A DNA stretch of 64,000 nucleotides from Dactylonectria macrodidyma. Taxonomy: Eukaryota; Ascomycota; Sordariomycetes; Hypocreales; Nectriaceae. This document shows positions 9,714-21,912 of the stretch, piece by piece. A model generated the notes under the pieces. It saw only the letters and a list, made by a program, of their open reading frames with translations, had not been told where the DNA came from and did no database searches. The stretch covers positions 1,488,001-1,552,000 of the forward strand of contig JAGMUV010000012.1 in NCBI GenBank assembly GCA_020744425.1. The letters run 5' to 3'. Numbering within the stretch: the stretch's first letter is position 1; each line of letters starts with the position of its first letter. Position numbers and translations under genes: made by a program.

Positions 9714-12700
9714 TTAGTTCGACAAGCTTCGCATATCAGAGAAATCGAGACGTGCTCTTGCCAAGGCTTCGTCCTGCTCGGGTGACACGGCGGCAGGTCC
9801 CTCCTGTCCATTGCTCGAGATGGGCTCGCGACTGGTGAAGGCTCGGTTCTCGAGAGTCGGTCGCAACATGCCCTGTCCACCATCCTTATGTTTGGACGCC
9901 TTCGCTTCCGCATGCATCGCCAGCTCGCGTTCACGGTTCTTTTCCAGTAGGGGGCCCCCAAGAGTGGCGCACTTGAGAATGGTCTGCATCAGATGGTTCT
10001 GTTGCAGAGGTTTGGAAAGATACTCGTCCATCTGCGCTTGGATGCACTTCTCGCGGTCGCCCATCATCGCATGGGCTGTCAGAGCGATAATCGGGGTTCT
10101 GTGGGTACCCATTCCTCGCTCGTATTTTCGGATCTTACCCGTCGCCTCGAATCCTCCCTGTTGTTGTGTTAGCCTTCCAATTAAATACGAATTACAGCCA
10201 TTTACAGAATCCTGCTGACCATAATGGGCATCTGAACGTCCATCAGAATGACGTCAAACTTCTTCTCCTTCACGGCCTCTACGGCTTCCCAACCGTTACC
10301 AACCACGGTGACGGCGTGGTGGTACTTCTCCAGGATTTTGACCGCCAATCTTTGATTGACAGTATTGTCCTCGGCAAGGAGAATCTCAAATGATTTGGTG
10401 TTATCTGCGAGGGAGGGTGTGGCCCTGTTCTCGAGTGCCGGAATCATCCCGTTGCCTAGATCAGTGAGCTTGCACGGCGTAGTCATACAAGATGTGATGC
10501 CCAGATCCATGCACGACTTCAAGCTGACATGAACGACAGGTGCTAAGAGGACAATAGGGAGGTACTTGAAATCATCCACGGCTCTCAGCCTCATGGCGGT
10601 GTCGATCGAGTCCACGATAATGGCATCATAAGGAAGAGCGCCGCCTGTCTGCAAGCGGGTAAGGGCGGTGCCCTTTTCGGACTCGACCACCACAGGGTGG
10701 AGGCCAATCTTTTCAAGCATGCCTTGGATGGCGGTTTCAGAGCCCGATTGAGCCTTATCGACGAAGAGAACCTGGTGGCCCCGGTAAGGTCGAATTTGCT
10801 GCTCAATCATCTCGCTGTCGTCGTGGGCCAGTCTAACTCGGCATGTGAAGTGGAAATCGCTGCCCTTTGCATGCTCACTGTTAACCCATAGGTCACCACC
10901 CATCAGGTTCACCAGTCGTTTCGAAATCGATAGACCAAGACCAGTTCCACCAAATTTGCGAGTCATGGAGCCATCGGCCTGCTGAAAGGTGTCAAAAATC
11001 AAGTCCAGCTTGTCCTTGGCGATGCCGATACCGGTATCCTCCACGATAAACTCAACAGCATATTCGCCGGGCCCGACGTTACTCTGGTCTTGTCGTTCTT
11101 TGATCGTCAGGCTGACCTCGCCGTGCTCAGTAAACTTGATAGCATTGCCGATAAGGTTGAGAATGATTTGCTTGAGACGGAAGGAGTCACCAATGACATA
11201 GTCCGGCACAGAGCTGTCGACCTTGTAGGTGAGATCCAAGAACTTTTCATTGGCCTTGACAGCAAGAGTCTTTAGGGCATTGAAGACCGTTCCCCGCAAC
11301 GTATACGGGATCTCCTCAATCACCATTCTTCTGGCTTCAATCTTGGAAAGATCCAGAATGTCGTCAATGATTGTCAGGAGGCTGTTGGCAAGATTATTGA
11401 CGATATTCAGCATCTCCCGTTGATACTGATCCAGATTGGTGTCGAGCGTGAGTTGGGTCATGCCAATGATGCCGTTCATGGGAGTTCGAATTTCATGAGA
11501 CATGTTGGCGAGGAACTCTGATTTTGTCTTGTTGGCCAACTCGGCAGCTTCTCTAGCCTGTGTATTCCTTTGGATAGAGTCTCTCAGGTTGGAAATCATT
11601 TGGTTGATCTTGCGTTTTAGTTCGTCCATCTCGCCGGAAGCTTCGACATCGACAAGTTTGGTAAAGTCGCCGTCGGTTGCCAGATTTGTAATATCTGAGA
11701 TGGCGCGCACTTGGGTCGTCTGCGTCGGTATTAGTATGTTGGTATTCAACTAACTTCTCCATCTTCGAACGATAGCTTACCAAGTTGCTGGCCATAGTGT
11801 TGACATCAGTCGTAATCTCCTTCCATCGGCCATCGAGCCCAGCCACATCAGCCTGAGCTCCCATCTTGCCATCGACACCCACGTCCTTGGCAACTCGCTG
11901 TACTTCGTAACAGAAGCTAGACAGACGGTCGACCATGTTATTGATGGTTTCTTTGAGGACTTGAATCTCTCCGTTTGCCTCGACGTCGATCTTCTGGCTC
12001 ATGTCGCCATTGGCGATCGCTTGAGTCACGGTAGAGATACTTCTGACCTATGGAAATAGTTAGCACAACAATTGCAGGCAGTGACACGCAACGAGTCGTC
12101 GGGCCCGTAAGCGTCCGGGTAAGGAGCCTTGCCTGGACTGTGAGGTTCGAGGCCATGGTGTTGACGTTTTCAGTCAAATCTTTCCATTTACCCTCAACAT
12201 TGGCGACTTGGGCCTGTCCGCCAAGAGTTCCATCCGTGCCGACTTCACGCGCAACCTTGCTCACTTCCACAGCGAAGGTACCAAGTCGATCTACCATCTG
12301 GTTTATGGTATTCTTGAGCTCCAGAATCTCTCCCTGGACTTCAACACCGATCTTCTTTGTCAGATCGCCCTTGGCCACAGCCGTGGTGACTTTGGCGATT
12401 TCTCGCACTTGGGTTGTCAGGTTCATGGCCATGCCATTTACGTTTTCCGTGAGATCTCTCCAGGTGCCTTCGACATCGTGGACAGTGGCCTGTCCACCCA
12501 ATCGGCCTTCCGTTCCAACCTCTCTAGCAATCTTGGTGACCTCACGGGCAAACTGCTGCAGTTGGTCGACCATGGAGTTGATGGTCGACTTGAGCTCGAA
12601 GATCTCTCCCCTGCAGTCGGCCTGGACTTTTTGAGTCAAATCTTCCTTGGCGACAGCTGTCGTGACCTTGATAATGTCGCGTACTTGGGTCGTCAAATTG

Positions 12701-13928
12701 TTGGCCATGGCGTTTACGTTGACGGTTAAATCGTTCCACATGCCCTGAACTCCCCCAACATCGGCCTGTCCACCCAATATACCTTCAGTTCCGACATCTC
12801 TTGCCACACGCGTCACCTCGGAAGCGAAGGTTCGTAATTGGTCAACCATGGTGTTGATGGTCTGTTGCAGTTGCAGGATTTCACCTCGCGCAGGTCTTTC
12901 GATCTTCTTGGTCAAGTCTCCGTGAGCCACGGCGGTTGTTACCGACGCAATTTCCCGTACTGTATTGTCTCAAGTTAGATAAATGACAAGAGCTTCGGCG
13001 GGCGCTGTGGGCAAGTTTACCTTGATCAGTCAGGTTCTGCGCCATGACGTTCACTGGAAGGATTTATTAGATATTATTGGGGCAATGGGTTGGTTGTCAG
13101 GGAGATACCATTGTCTGTCAATTCTTTCCACGTTCCATCAACTCCACTGATCTTAGCCTGACCACCCAACAAGCCTTCGGTGCCGACCTCGCGGGCTACG
13201 CGCGAGACTTCGCTGGCAAAGGTTTGCAGTTGATCCATCATGGCGTTGATGGTCCGCTTGAAAGTGGTGATTTCAGGATCCATTTCGACAGTATTCATTC
13301 TGACCTTCATGGTCAAATCACCACGCGCGACTGCCGTCACAATCTCACCGATTTCACGGAGAGCCTTTTGGAAGGCCGCGTTGGCCTTCTGATGCTTCCA
13401 GAGCTCGCGTTCTAGAGTTGCGATGCGTTCTTGCTCCAAACCCTCGAGAGCACGCTCCTGCAATTGCTTCTGTTCAAGGAGCTGGGCATTGACACCCGCG
13501 AGCTCTTCGCGCTGGCAATCGAGCAGCTTCGACTGGTCATCGACATGATCACGAAGTCCTTCGAGGGCTTCCTTAGTCAGCTGGATAGACGGCAGATGCG
13601 GAGAGTGCAAGCTACCTTGGGCGTGGAAGACCTTGGTCTTGGGGCGGGAAGGTAGGGAGAGGCCATCTTCGCCAAACAGCGAGTCCATCGTCTCGTTGGG
13701 GGTCTCGGGGGAAGTGGTGGTAGTGGTGGATGCCTGGCCCTCGAGCTTGCCAACACGCAGTGCGAGTTTCTGGAGTTCAATCTCGAGGTTTCGCTTGGCA
13801 GGCGTCTCGCGGCCGGGGAGCTTGACGTTGGAGGCAACGCCCACGGGGATCGAGCCAGGCGAGTGTGAGTCCGGGGCAATTGAGGCTGCGATCTCGGCAG
13901 CGGCCGCCAGAGCCGCATCATCGACCAT
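9714..13928 (-). CDS. nikA: Group III (NikA/Os-1 type) HAMP-repeat hybrid histidine kinase
   Basis: Cytosolic osmosensing hybrid kinase that feeds the HOG MAP-kinase pathway through an HPt protein; in other fungi it is the determinant of phenylpyrrole and dicarboximide fungicide sensitivity. Six exons: 13928-13109, 13053-13021, 12959-12133, 12047-11781, 11719-10220 and 10157-9714, joining in frame to 1296 aa, the usual family length. After a Ser/Pro-rich N-terminus and a coiled coil come five ~92-residue HAMP units (GDLT..K, INxMVDQL, REVGTEGxLGGQA, W..LT.NVN..A.NLT) and a final partial unit. Next come the H box [12 protein letters not shown] (His724), the ATP-binding N, G1 and G2 boxes ([24 protein letters not shown]), and a receiver with AEDN and ILMDVQMP (Asp1143) and a Lys-Pro in YLSKPL. 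Four introns are GT-AG; the third (12132-12048) is GC-AG. No lesion seen. Confidence 0.96.
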
Positions 13929-15107
13929 TCTGCAGGGCAGAGACTGCTGAGCCGCAGTCAGGCGACGGGAGCTTCAAGAGAGCGTTTCGGACGTCAGCGG
14001 AGGGATATTCCGGCGAAACGACGATCGCAGAGGCACAGAAATCAGTGTGTGAATGAAGGCGCGGCGGCGCAGCGGGACGGCGAGGGGCGGGCGCCTTGGA
14101 AACGAGGCACAGCGGCGACCGAAATCAAAGACAGAGCAGTGGAAGACGGCAGGGCATTCTCGAACCAGGGTATAAAGGAGAGACGGCGACGGCAATCAAG
14201 GGATTCGGACCGCGGCTGTGGCAGGCTTGGAGTGAACGAGATGCGGCGAGAGAGATCGTTGGCAGGTCGGCCCTAACATTATATTGTCTCGAAATCGGAT
14301 ATCGGAGGGGGGGACGATGGAAGGCCGTGAAAGGTGGGAGCTGAGGAGGCGGGTCACCCAATCATGGCTGCACGGCAGGCTGGTCAAAAAGATGGCTTGC
14401 GTTCAGCTCGCCTCTTTCCCCTTGCCTCTTTCCCCTTGATCGGCGACTTTCGTATTTCCGATCAATTTGCCTTCTGCTCGTGTCCGAGACGAAAAGCCTA
14501 ATTCTCTCTCCTCCATCTCCTCGTTTTGCTAGCTTACTTGATTGATCTAGCGTACATCGAACAATGGAGAACATTAAGGCGATTCTTCCATAGCGGAAGC
14601 AACCAAAGACTCCCAAACCTTATAGCTTATACTGCTTGCGCTCCCCTATCCCCCCCCCCCCCCCCCCCAGAACTTAGCTCTTTCAGATCTTTCGTGGCCA
14701 TACTTGGGCATTGTAGAGGGAGCTCTACCCACTCTACCCGCTCCTGATTGGTCAATTAGATCTTATCATTTGATAAGATTGTAAGATTGTGGATGCTGAA
14801 GTCCTTGAAGAGTCGTCTAATTTTATTGATTCTGCTCAATATATATTGTGGTGACCTCTCACGTGAGTTCAGATGCTACTGAACATACTGCCTGCTACTG
14901 CCTGCTACTGCCTGCACTAGCTCGGCTACTGCCTACCTGCAGCCTACTTAGCACTACGTTGAATAGTTCACTCCTTTGCAAATATATATAGCTAGAAACC
15001 TTTGCAAGGAATCAATTTAGTTCTCATCTCCTTCCCTGCCTGTTACTACCGGCATCCACACCAAGATATTATTTTATCCTCAATCTTTATTATATAGGTC
15101 TCTAGCC
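13929..15107. other. Upstream region of the histidine kinase, with poly-C run
   Basis: This is the kinase promoter and 5' UTR side, with pyrimidine-rich blocks and no supported gene. It contains a run of about 19 C at 14650-14668 and a short imperfect CTGCCTGCTA minisatellite at about 14885-14950. Downstream of about 14750 the composition is AT-rich and resembles transposon-flanking sequence. Confidence 0.55.
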
Positions 15108-15384
15108 ATGTCTTTCTCACAGGATTCATTATCCCTTACCGTCCCTACAACGCCCTCCACGCTGAACCTCTCCTTGCCGGCACCCAGTGTTGCTTCCAGT
15201 GCTCCTCCGAGTATTGCCTCGATTCCCGCCGAGAAACTTTCAATCTGGACCTTCTTTCGATATGCTAGAGGTTCGGAGCCCGAATTCAGGCCAAAGGAGA
15301 GATCTGATCGAAGTGGGAAGTCGTCAAATAAACGCCTACATTACTGTATCGCCTGTTGGGATAATAAGAAGAAGAGTTGGAGTA
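15108..15384 (+). pseudogene. hAT/BED-type protein N-terminal fragment
   Basis: The frame starts at the ATG at 15108, is Ser/Pro/Thr-rich for about 40 residues and then gives KLSIWTFFRYARG, followed by LHYCIACWDNKKKSWS. A short WTFF block followed by a CxxC in front of a SWST segment resembles the start of a BED zinc finger in hAT transposases. The frame is cut by Fot copy B at 15384. Joining the two flanks gives a stop directly after the junction, so the downstream ankyrin frame is not an obvious continuation. The rest of the BED finger is not found. Confidence 0.5.
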
Positions 15385-17589
15385 CCATGCAGTACCCACC
15401 TACCGGTAATACCCACCTACCGGTAAGCAAAAAAAATATTTCCCCATACAAAATGCCCAATTTCACTTGCACAGTACTTTGTCAAAAGGAAAGGTTTTTT
15501 CATGAGAAAATGTCTGCTGTATTAAGAATTGTATGGAATTTAATATTCCAGCAATGTTTCTTTAGTGACGCATGCGGCATGGTCGCACGGCACTAATGTA
15601 AAATGTCTCAAAATGCCTCCCTCATCACCCAGCCTCCCCGAATCTTCATCCAGAATTTTCTCTTTCCCATCTTTCCTCAATCGCCTCAAACATGCCTCAA
15701 TTATCTTATACAGAGGAGGATGTTATCCAGGCCATACTGGATGTCACAGATAATGGCCTCTCCCAGAACCAGGCTGCCCAGAAGAATGGCGTGCCTCAAA
15801 CCACTCTTTCTGACCGATTAAGAGGCCTACCGTCAAGATCCGAGGTCACCCAGCCTGCTCAGCTTTTATCCAAGTCGGAGGAGTCCAGATTGGTTACCTG
15901 GATACTTCGACAAGAGGCCTTGGGCTATGCTCCTTCCCACAGTCAAGTTCGCGCCACCGTCGCTGCCCTCTTGAGACAGCAAGGACGGGAAAGGCCTATC
16001 GGTGTACACTGGCTAGCCAGGTTCATTAAACGCCACGACGATATCAAGACGAAGGTGGGGAAACGCCAGGAAGCTGCAAGATTCAATTCCTTTACCCCAA
16101 TGGCCGTCAATTGGTACTTTGACATCCGGGAGAGCGAATATGGCTGGATCAAACCGGAGAACACGGTTAATGTTGACGAGGGCGGTATCATGGCTGGATT
16201 TGGTGAGTATTGATCATTTTGCTACGAAACTCACTAATCCACTGAAAAAATAGGCTTGGATTCCTTGGTCATTGGCAGTAGCGATCCTAGGAGGAAGGCC
16301 TTCCTCAAGGGCTCGCAGTCCCGCACTTGGACTACCTTTATCGAAGCCGTCACCGCAGATGGCCGTCTTCTGAAGCCGGGGATCATCTTCAAAGGTAAAG
16401 AGCTTCAGCAACAGTGGTTTATCGATGAGCTCCGGGGGGTCGCCGACTGGTATTATATCACGTCCGACAATGGCTGGACGGACAACCATATCGCAGTCGA
16501 GTGGCTCAAGGAGGTCTATCTGCCTCAAACGCAACCGGCGGATGAGTCCGATGCAAGGCTCATCATATTAGATGGCCATGGGAGCCATGTATCTGTGAGT
16601 ATCTACCTGTTCTAGATCGGAAATACCACTGACGGCGCTGACTAAAAATCCAGGATGAGTGGATGGCTACGTGCTTTTTGAACAACATATATTGCTGTTA
16701 CCTGCCTGCACACTGCTCTCATGGGCTGCAGCCACTGTATAATGGCGTCTTCAATGCATCCAAGGCTGCCTACCGAAAGGAACTGCAGAAACTGACCTGC
16801 CTGACCGATTCTGCGCCGGTGGACAAGGTCAACTTCATCAAGGCCTATGCCAAAGCCAGGGAAGTGGGTATGACGAAGAAAAATATACTCTCAGGCTGGA
16901 GGGTGACTGGAAACTGGCCGATTTCACGGCGGAAAGCGCTCATACATCCTGAGATTCAGCCGGACAAGAAGGAAACGACGCCCGGGTCGGACGGCCACAG
17001 AGACGGGCAAGTCGACTCTGATAATACGCCAAAGACCAGCCGCCACATCCGAGATCTGGGGAAGAACAAGAGCCCGTCAACAAGAAGGCGCTATTCTGTG
17101 ATATCGAGAGGGTTTGAAGCTCAAGAGTCAAAGATCGCCTCTCTGAGCACCAGAATAGCCAGTCTGGAGGAGGAAGTTGGGCGGTTGAGCAGAGGCAAGA
17201 AGAGGAAGGCGATACCGAATCCCAACAAAAGGTTCATGACATTGGCGGAGGCTCTAGTGGCTGGTGACACTATTTCCGAGGCAAACGAAGCAATTGAAGG
17301 GGCGGATGCTGTTGAGGATGTGATTGAGGTGGGAGGGATGGAAGATGATGAGAGGTCAAATTTGGAGGAGGAAGAGTTAGCTGTGGTACGCACACGCGCA
17401 GGGCGTGAAGTCAAAATACCGCGAAAATATTAAAATCCACTTGATTCTAAAACGAAATTCGAAAATCATTTCATGGTTTTTATTTTTGGTGAATTTTCCA
17501 CATATGGTTGAAAAATTGCATTTTGTATGGGGAAATATTTTTTTTGCTTACCGGTAGGTGGGTATTACCGGTAGGTGGGTACTGCATGG
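15385..17589 (+). mobile_element. Fot/pogo DNA transposon copy B, complete, 2205 bp
   Basis: The element starts CCATGCAGTACCCACC and ends with its reverse complement GGTGGGTACTGCATGG, flanked by TA (15383-15384 and 17590-17591). The TIRs contain an exact 17-bp tandem duplication, TACCCACCTACCGGTAA repeated twice, followed by GCAAAAAAAATATTTCCCC. It holds one transposase gene with two introns. This subfamily has a different terminal motif from copies A, C and D. Confidence 0.94.
15692..17433 (+). CDS. Fot/pogo-type transposase, full reading frame but third catalytic Asp replaced
   Basis: Three exons: 15692-16202, 16254-16594 and 16654-17433, with two introns of 51 and 59 bp at positions conserved in the other Fot copies. 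The order is an N-terminal psq-like HTH (YTEEDVIQAILDVTD), a CENP-B/Tc5-like HTH (ILRQEALGYAPSHSQVRATV), the DDE core and a C-terminal coiled coil (KIASLSTRIASLEEEV) with basic clusters. The catalytic Asp residues are in VNVDEGG and LILDGHGSH forms, but the third, read as LQPLDNGVF in sister copies, is LQPLYNGVF here (codon 16738-16740 TAT). The spacing fits DD35D. No stop or frameshift is present. It is probably catalytically dead but may still bind its TIRs. Confidence 0.9.
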
Positions 17590-18257
17590 TACCTTTTGAA
17601 CGAGTCAAGTTCGTTGTCGACTTATCTCAGAAGTGTATCGATGATCTCCAGCATGTCAACGCCACAGAGGAGGAAGTAACCTTCCCCTTCAGCGTCTTTC
17701 CTCTTGATGACTTTCAGTCTACTGGGAGCAGCTCCCCATTGTATTTTCCACGAGCTGACACTCGCCTATCTGTCACTCCCCTCCACTTCGCTGCCGCCTA
17801 TGGTAGAGAGGAGGTCGTTACTCTACTATTGGACTTCTCAGATGTCGACAAACAGCCAGAAAATGGTGGCGCCACCGCTCTTTTCCTGGCTCTCTACTGC
17901 GGGCACCTTGGCATAGCTAGGTTGCTTTTGGAGCGCGGAGCTCACCCGAATGGCCCGTGCAGCTTTAACGGCCTGCATGCCGCGGCAAGGCGAGGATTTA
18001 GGGAGGAGATTACCAATTTTGTTCAAGATTTTGAGGTTGAAGTTGACATCGAAGATATGGATGGGGCGACGCCTGTTGTATACGCTCTCCAGCTTCCAGA
18101 AAAGGAGGCATTGGAAACTATTTTACTTCTCTTCGACTTAGGAGCAAAGAAGGATACTATAGTTGGAGATGGCTGCTTGACATACGCTGATCTCGTTAGA
18201 TCGATGGGTAAGGAGGACCTGGCAACTTGGTTGGAGAGTGTAGCAGACGATTCTTAG
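17586..18257 (+). CDS. Ankyrin-repeat protein, 5' end replaced by Fot terminus
   Basis: An open frame of about 223 codons. After PFERVKFVVDLSQKCIDDL come four recognisable ankyrin units: SVTPLHFAAAYGREEVVTLL, GATALFLALYCGHLGIARLL, FNGLHAAARRGFREEI and GATPVVYALQLPEKEALETI. The ATG used here (17586) lies in the last bases of the Fot TIR, so the natural N-terminus is missing. Such fungal ankyrin proteins usually carry an F-box or another N-terminal module, and none is seen upstream of the transposon. The stop is at 18255-18257. The product is probably a fragment; expression from the TIR start is possible but untested. Confidence 0.7.
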   Translation: MVPFERVKFVVDLSQKCIDDLQHVNATEEEVTFPFSVFPLDDFQSTGSSSPLYFPRADTRLSVTPLHFAAAYGREEVVTLLLDFSDVDKQPENGGATALFLALYCGHLGIARLLLERGAHPNGPCSFNGLHAAARRGFREEITNFVQDFEVEVDIEDMDGATPVVYALQLPEKEALETILLLFDLGAKKDTIVGDGCLTYADLVRSMGKEDLATWLESVADDS

Positions 18258-18873
18258 AGTCATACGTTCGGCTTTTTACAAGCAAGGATATACACCCTGA
18301 ATCTGGGCTAATGATTTTCTTTAACCGCCAGCATGCAAGCTCAAAGCCTTGATAGATCTCGCAACCAACCAACCGATAAATATTTGATGAAGAGTTCGCT
18401 TATACACCGCGGAAACAAGATAAAGCGTCCTCCGTGAATAATCATTGCTCTTGCCTCAGCTTCCTCAAAGAGGCCAGTTGGGCATTGCCTCCATCGAAAA
18501 TTTGGTCTTCCGAGATTTCAGAATGAAGCTATTGAGTTAAATTCCTTTCACTCTGTTGGTAATCGGTAACGCCTGGTAGTGATCCTTCCCAATACTTCTT
18601 AACACCATCAAAGACTGGTTTATGCCACGATTTGGGCCAGTTCTTTTTAACGTGAGCCATACGCCGCGACGGATGAAGTATCATGGCTGCGCCATAGTCA
18701 GGGCCCTAACATTTCTGATGCATCCACATCAATCCCTCTATCCAAATTTCCAGGAGTCACTCTTTCCACAACCAAATGCTGATATCAGCCGTGGATGATA
18801 TATTCAACGCGCTAGGGTTCAGAAGGTCATACAGGTGCTATACAGCGGTATCTTATATGGGATAGGTCTGAAT
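18258..18873. other. Intergenic, nothing recognised
   Basis: No supported frame on either strand. This is the convergent space between the ankyrin fragment (plus) and the RING gene (minus), so it should hold both 3' ends. Confidence 0.5.
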
Positions 18874-19564
18874 TCAAACTGGTGCCAGTACACTAACAGG
18901 CCTAAGTAGCCTATTAACAGATTGGAGCTGGGAACTCGCAACCTCAGAGTCACGCCTCTCGTTAACTTCAGGCCGCTGAACTCCCGGACTCCGTTCCGGC
19001 TGTGCAATATATACCGACTTACATAATGGACAATTGAAATGCTGCCTTTGAAACCAAGGGTCGATGCACTGTCTGTGAAAGACATGTTCGCATTTCAATC
19101 GTCGAACGCTATCCAAATCCCCAAAGATTTCGAGACAGATCACACTAAAACAATTTCAATAGTTGGTAGTTAAAAGAATTTTTTTTCAAGAACATACCAG
19201 ACTTCTGACGAGTTGGACTTGTGCGACGGCAAGGATGACTGCGATTTGGATACCTGGGGAAAATTGTAGTTTTGGGCTGGACTTGTAGAGTTGAGAGTTT
19301 GGAGACCAGTTGTGCCGTTCGGGGCGTCTTCTCGACTCTCAATATGCACCTGTGCTCCGGGGTGTTGTCTTCTCCGATTGCGCATGCATCTTGATCGTCA
19401 GTGTGGGGGCACAAAGAACTGGGGGAAAACACTGACGGGACAATGGCTAATAGGGCCACTACGGCCATTACGACCGCAGCAATTATGCCTAGGATGGCCG
19501 GATCTGATGACCCGGTATCGGACCCGTTTGTCGTCGTCGAATTCAAGTTGCTGGTTCCGCCCAT
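18874..19564 (-). CDS. Membrane-anchored RING-H2 finger protein (probable E3 ubiquitin ligase)
   Basis: The first exon starts at the ATG at 19564, is Ser/Thr/Asn-rich and then has one clear membrane segment (ILGIIAAVVMAVVALLAIV). The last exon (19144-18874) carries a RING-H2 finger. A 53-bp intron (19197-19145, GT-AG) joins SSEV to CVICLEIF, giving Cys-x2-Cys, then LKCEHVFHRQCIDPW and FNCPLCKS, the full C3H2C3 set. The middle exon must be in the frame MRNRRRQHPGAQVHIE (19385 downwards), which differs from the first exon frame, so an extra short intron near 19440-19390 or a frameshift is required; I could not place its borders. The layout of extracellular part, one TM, then cytosolic RING is typical of small fungal transmembrane E3 ligases. 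Confidence 0.7.
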
Positions 19565-21912
19565 TGCGTGTGCAAAGCCTCGGGTATGCGAATAATCGCA
19601 GCGAGCATTGTGTCTTTCCAGTGCCCTCTCAATTTATGATCTGCAGGGGACTGGATCAAAGCCCATGGTGGTGGCTCTCATGATCTCATGACTCGTCATG
19701 ATTGATAGAACTTAAAACGCAGACTGCTGAGCCACAAAGTAAACTGGTTTATTGTGGGTGGCTGCTGTCCGGCCGCGGCGCTTCCATCACGTCCCCATAC
19801 GGTTTGTGCCGTTATAGCTCCTGTTGGATACGCTATTGTCGTATTCAATGACTGATTTAAGGGATAAGCTCGCTCCGTTGACAGATAAGTGCACGCCTGA
19901 CGCCAGTATCAACACATCAATCTCAGCTATTAGAGTGCAGAATGAAGGACCCGTAGTAAAATTTTAGTCAAAGTGTTGGGTTTTTTTCGACGTATTACGA
20001 TGTAAACATTGACTTTATAACGACGGTTCATCTTATCACAGTGTTTCATTAAACGCTGGGTTGCTTGAGCACGCCTTTTTGACGAGGGTAATGAAGAAGG
20101 CGAGACGGTTTTCATACTACGGAACCTTGGGCTTCGACAGGCCAGGGAATGCAATTTGATGTTGGATACGCGGTGTGTCTTTAGTGAAGATTCGGGATAG
20201 TAAGATAAATGTAGATCAATTCTTGATGATATGTTTGGTCGTTTGTGTTGTTCTTGTTCTCGTTGACTCCCGTCTCCATGTTTCTCCAGAGTGGGGTTTT
20301 ATCGTCATCTTCAGTCATAGATGCAGATATCCCAGTATTCTGATACCTGAATAACCTCCTTGATGCAATACACAGCCACAATCTAACATTTGAGTTGTTT
20401 ATTTACGAAACCGAGATTCAAGCTTCGTCAGGTGAGGAGCTAGATAGCAGTCCGAAATTGGACTTTGTGGTTAAGAAAGTGGACAGCTGAGTCTGGAAAG
20501 TTGTTTCGTGCCTAGCGAGAGCGGACGCCACCGCCGAAACCAAAGGGTCCAACCGCATCGCAGCCGCACCGCTAAGTAGTGGGTGGCATGCAGCATTGAG
20601 GCTCACGCTAGCGGGGTTTCTTGTAAGGGCTGCCAGCTATACAGATAATGCATCATCCTTACGATGTGGCTGCTGCAAGGTTCGCGCTATGTGTACAATG
20701 AAAGTTGCTTGGAAAAGAGGCATCGATATGGTGGCCGTACGCCGTGACGAGATGTCCTCAGAGCCCTCACGTCCACAATAATATGTGAATAACTTTTGAT
20801 ACCTGGCGAGGTTGTCGTATCAGCTTGCCGATGCGCATTTGCGTATCAATCTGTCGAGCCAGTCGCGCCAGGCAAACAATGGCGACACTGAGGAATGACA
20901 CCGGAGATGGCCTTATCCATTCTGATATTTCGAGTGCCATTTCTTGGGGGATAATACATACAACTCGTTCTGATTGAGGCTACTTAGGGGACTAACGGGG
21001 ATGGGGCTGGACACAAATCATAGCGAGGTGTCCGGAATTCTATTAGATTGACGCTTGTGTACGGATAAAGGGGAGTTTGCCCTCGGTTATAACGGCATGA
21101 TATTTATGGCTTGTAGCGGTGAAAGCGTGAGAAATGGACCGAGGCCCCCGCACCAAGATTGAGGAAAGCAAGACCAGGCATCATCAAGACTTCAATCAAT
21201 AAGATCACCAGTTTCTGTTCCATAATCTATTTAATTCACCTCGTCGTGTATTCGAGATACATACCGCGTATCCAACACATTCCGTCAATCCGCCAACACT
21301 AGGAGTCTAGACTACGGCAATCGTCACATGCAATGAAGTCTATCTTACCTTTGACATCTCTAGCTTTTACGCAGGTTCTATGGAGCCGTGTTTGGGCTGA
21401 CCGCGACGAGGGAACACATCATCATGAGTCACGGTGGTCAAGAATATACCAAGCCACATTCTTAAAAAAGCTTGCGACCAACAGTGTTGCTCCCGGCATG
21501 TGGCCTGCTCGGGGTTATGGACCAGCGAAAGCTGCCACTTGGACTCACAACTCTCCATGTTCTTTGTGAAGGACAAATGCCGGACGGGGGGGTCCAGATA
21601 TAACGGCCAGTGCTTACGTAGAACCCCCCCCCACAGTCTCGGGGTTGTGCTCAAGACTTGTATGCCTGGTTTGAGTCTCCACTGTCAAATACTCAATATA
21701 TTAAAGGCATGACATTCTCATTACTCGGAACGCAGATCCACCAGCCAGTTTTTGACGCGCTAATGCTTCCAATTGATTCCCTTTTTTCCCTGGTCCCCAA
21801 GATTACCGGGAACTCTGCGCAGAATTTGTTCAGGGTGCTCAAGCGCCTCCTCCACACCTGCACTGACGATATTCATCCACTTATAGCAGCACAGTATACA
21901 AACTAAGCCAAC
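19565..21912. other. 2.3-kb intergenic region between RING and ABC transporter genes
   Basis: Only short frames without recognisable domains are present. A frame at 21333-21569 begins like a signal peptide (MKSILPLTSLAFTQVLWSRVWA) but has no matching continuation. The 3' part should contain the promoter of the ABC transporter. No repeats or transposon ends were recognised. Confidence 0.5.

Noticed and set aside
15108..18257. One gene made of the BED fragment plus ankyrin repeats, split by Fot copy B
   Set aside because: Joining the flanks at the TA gives an immediate stop in the upstream frame and no consensus splice pair was seen, so the two parts are kept separate.
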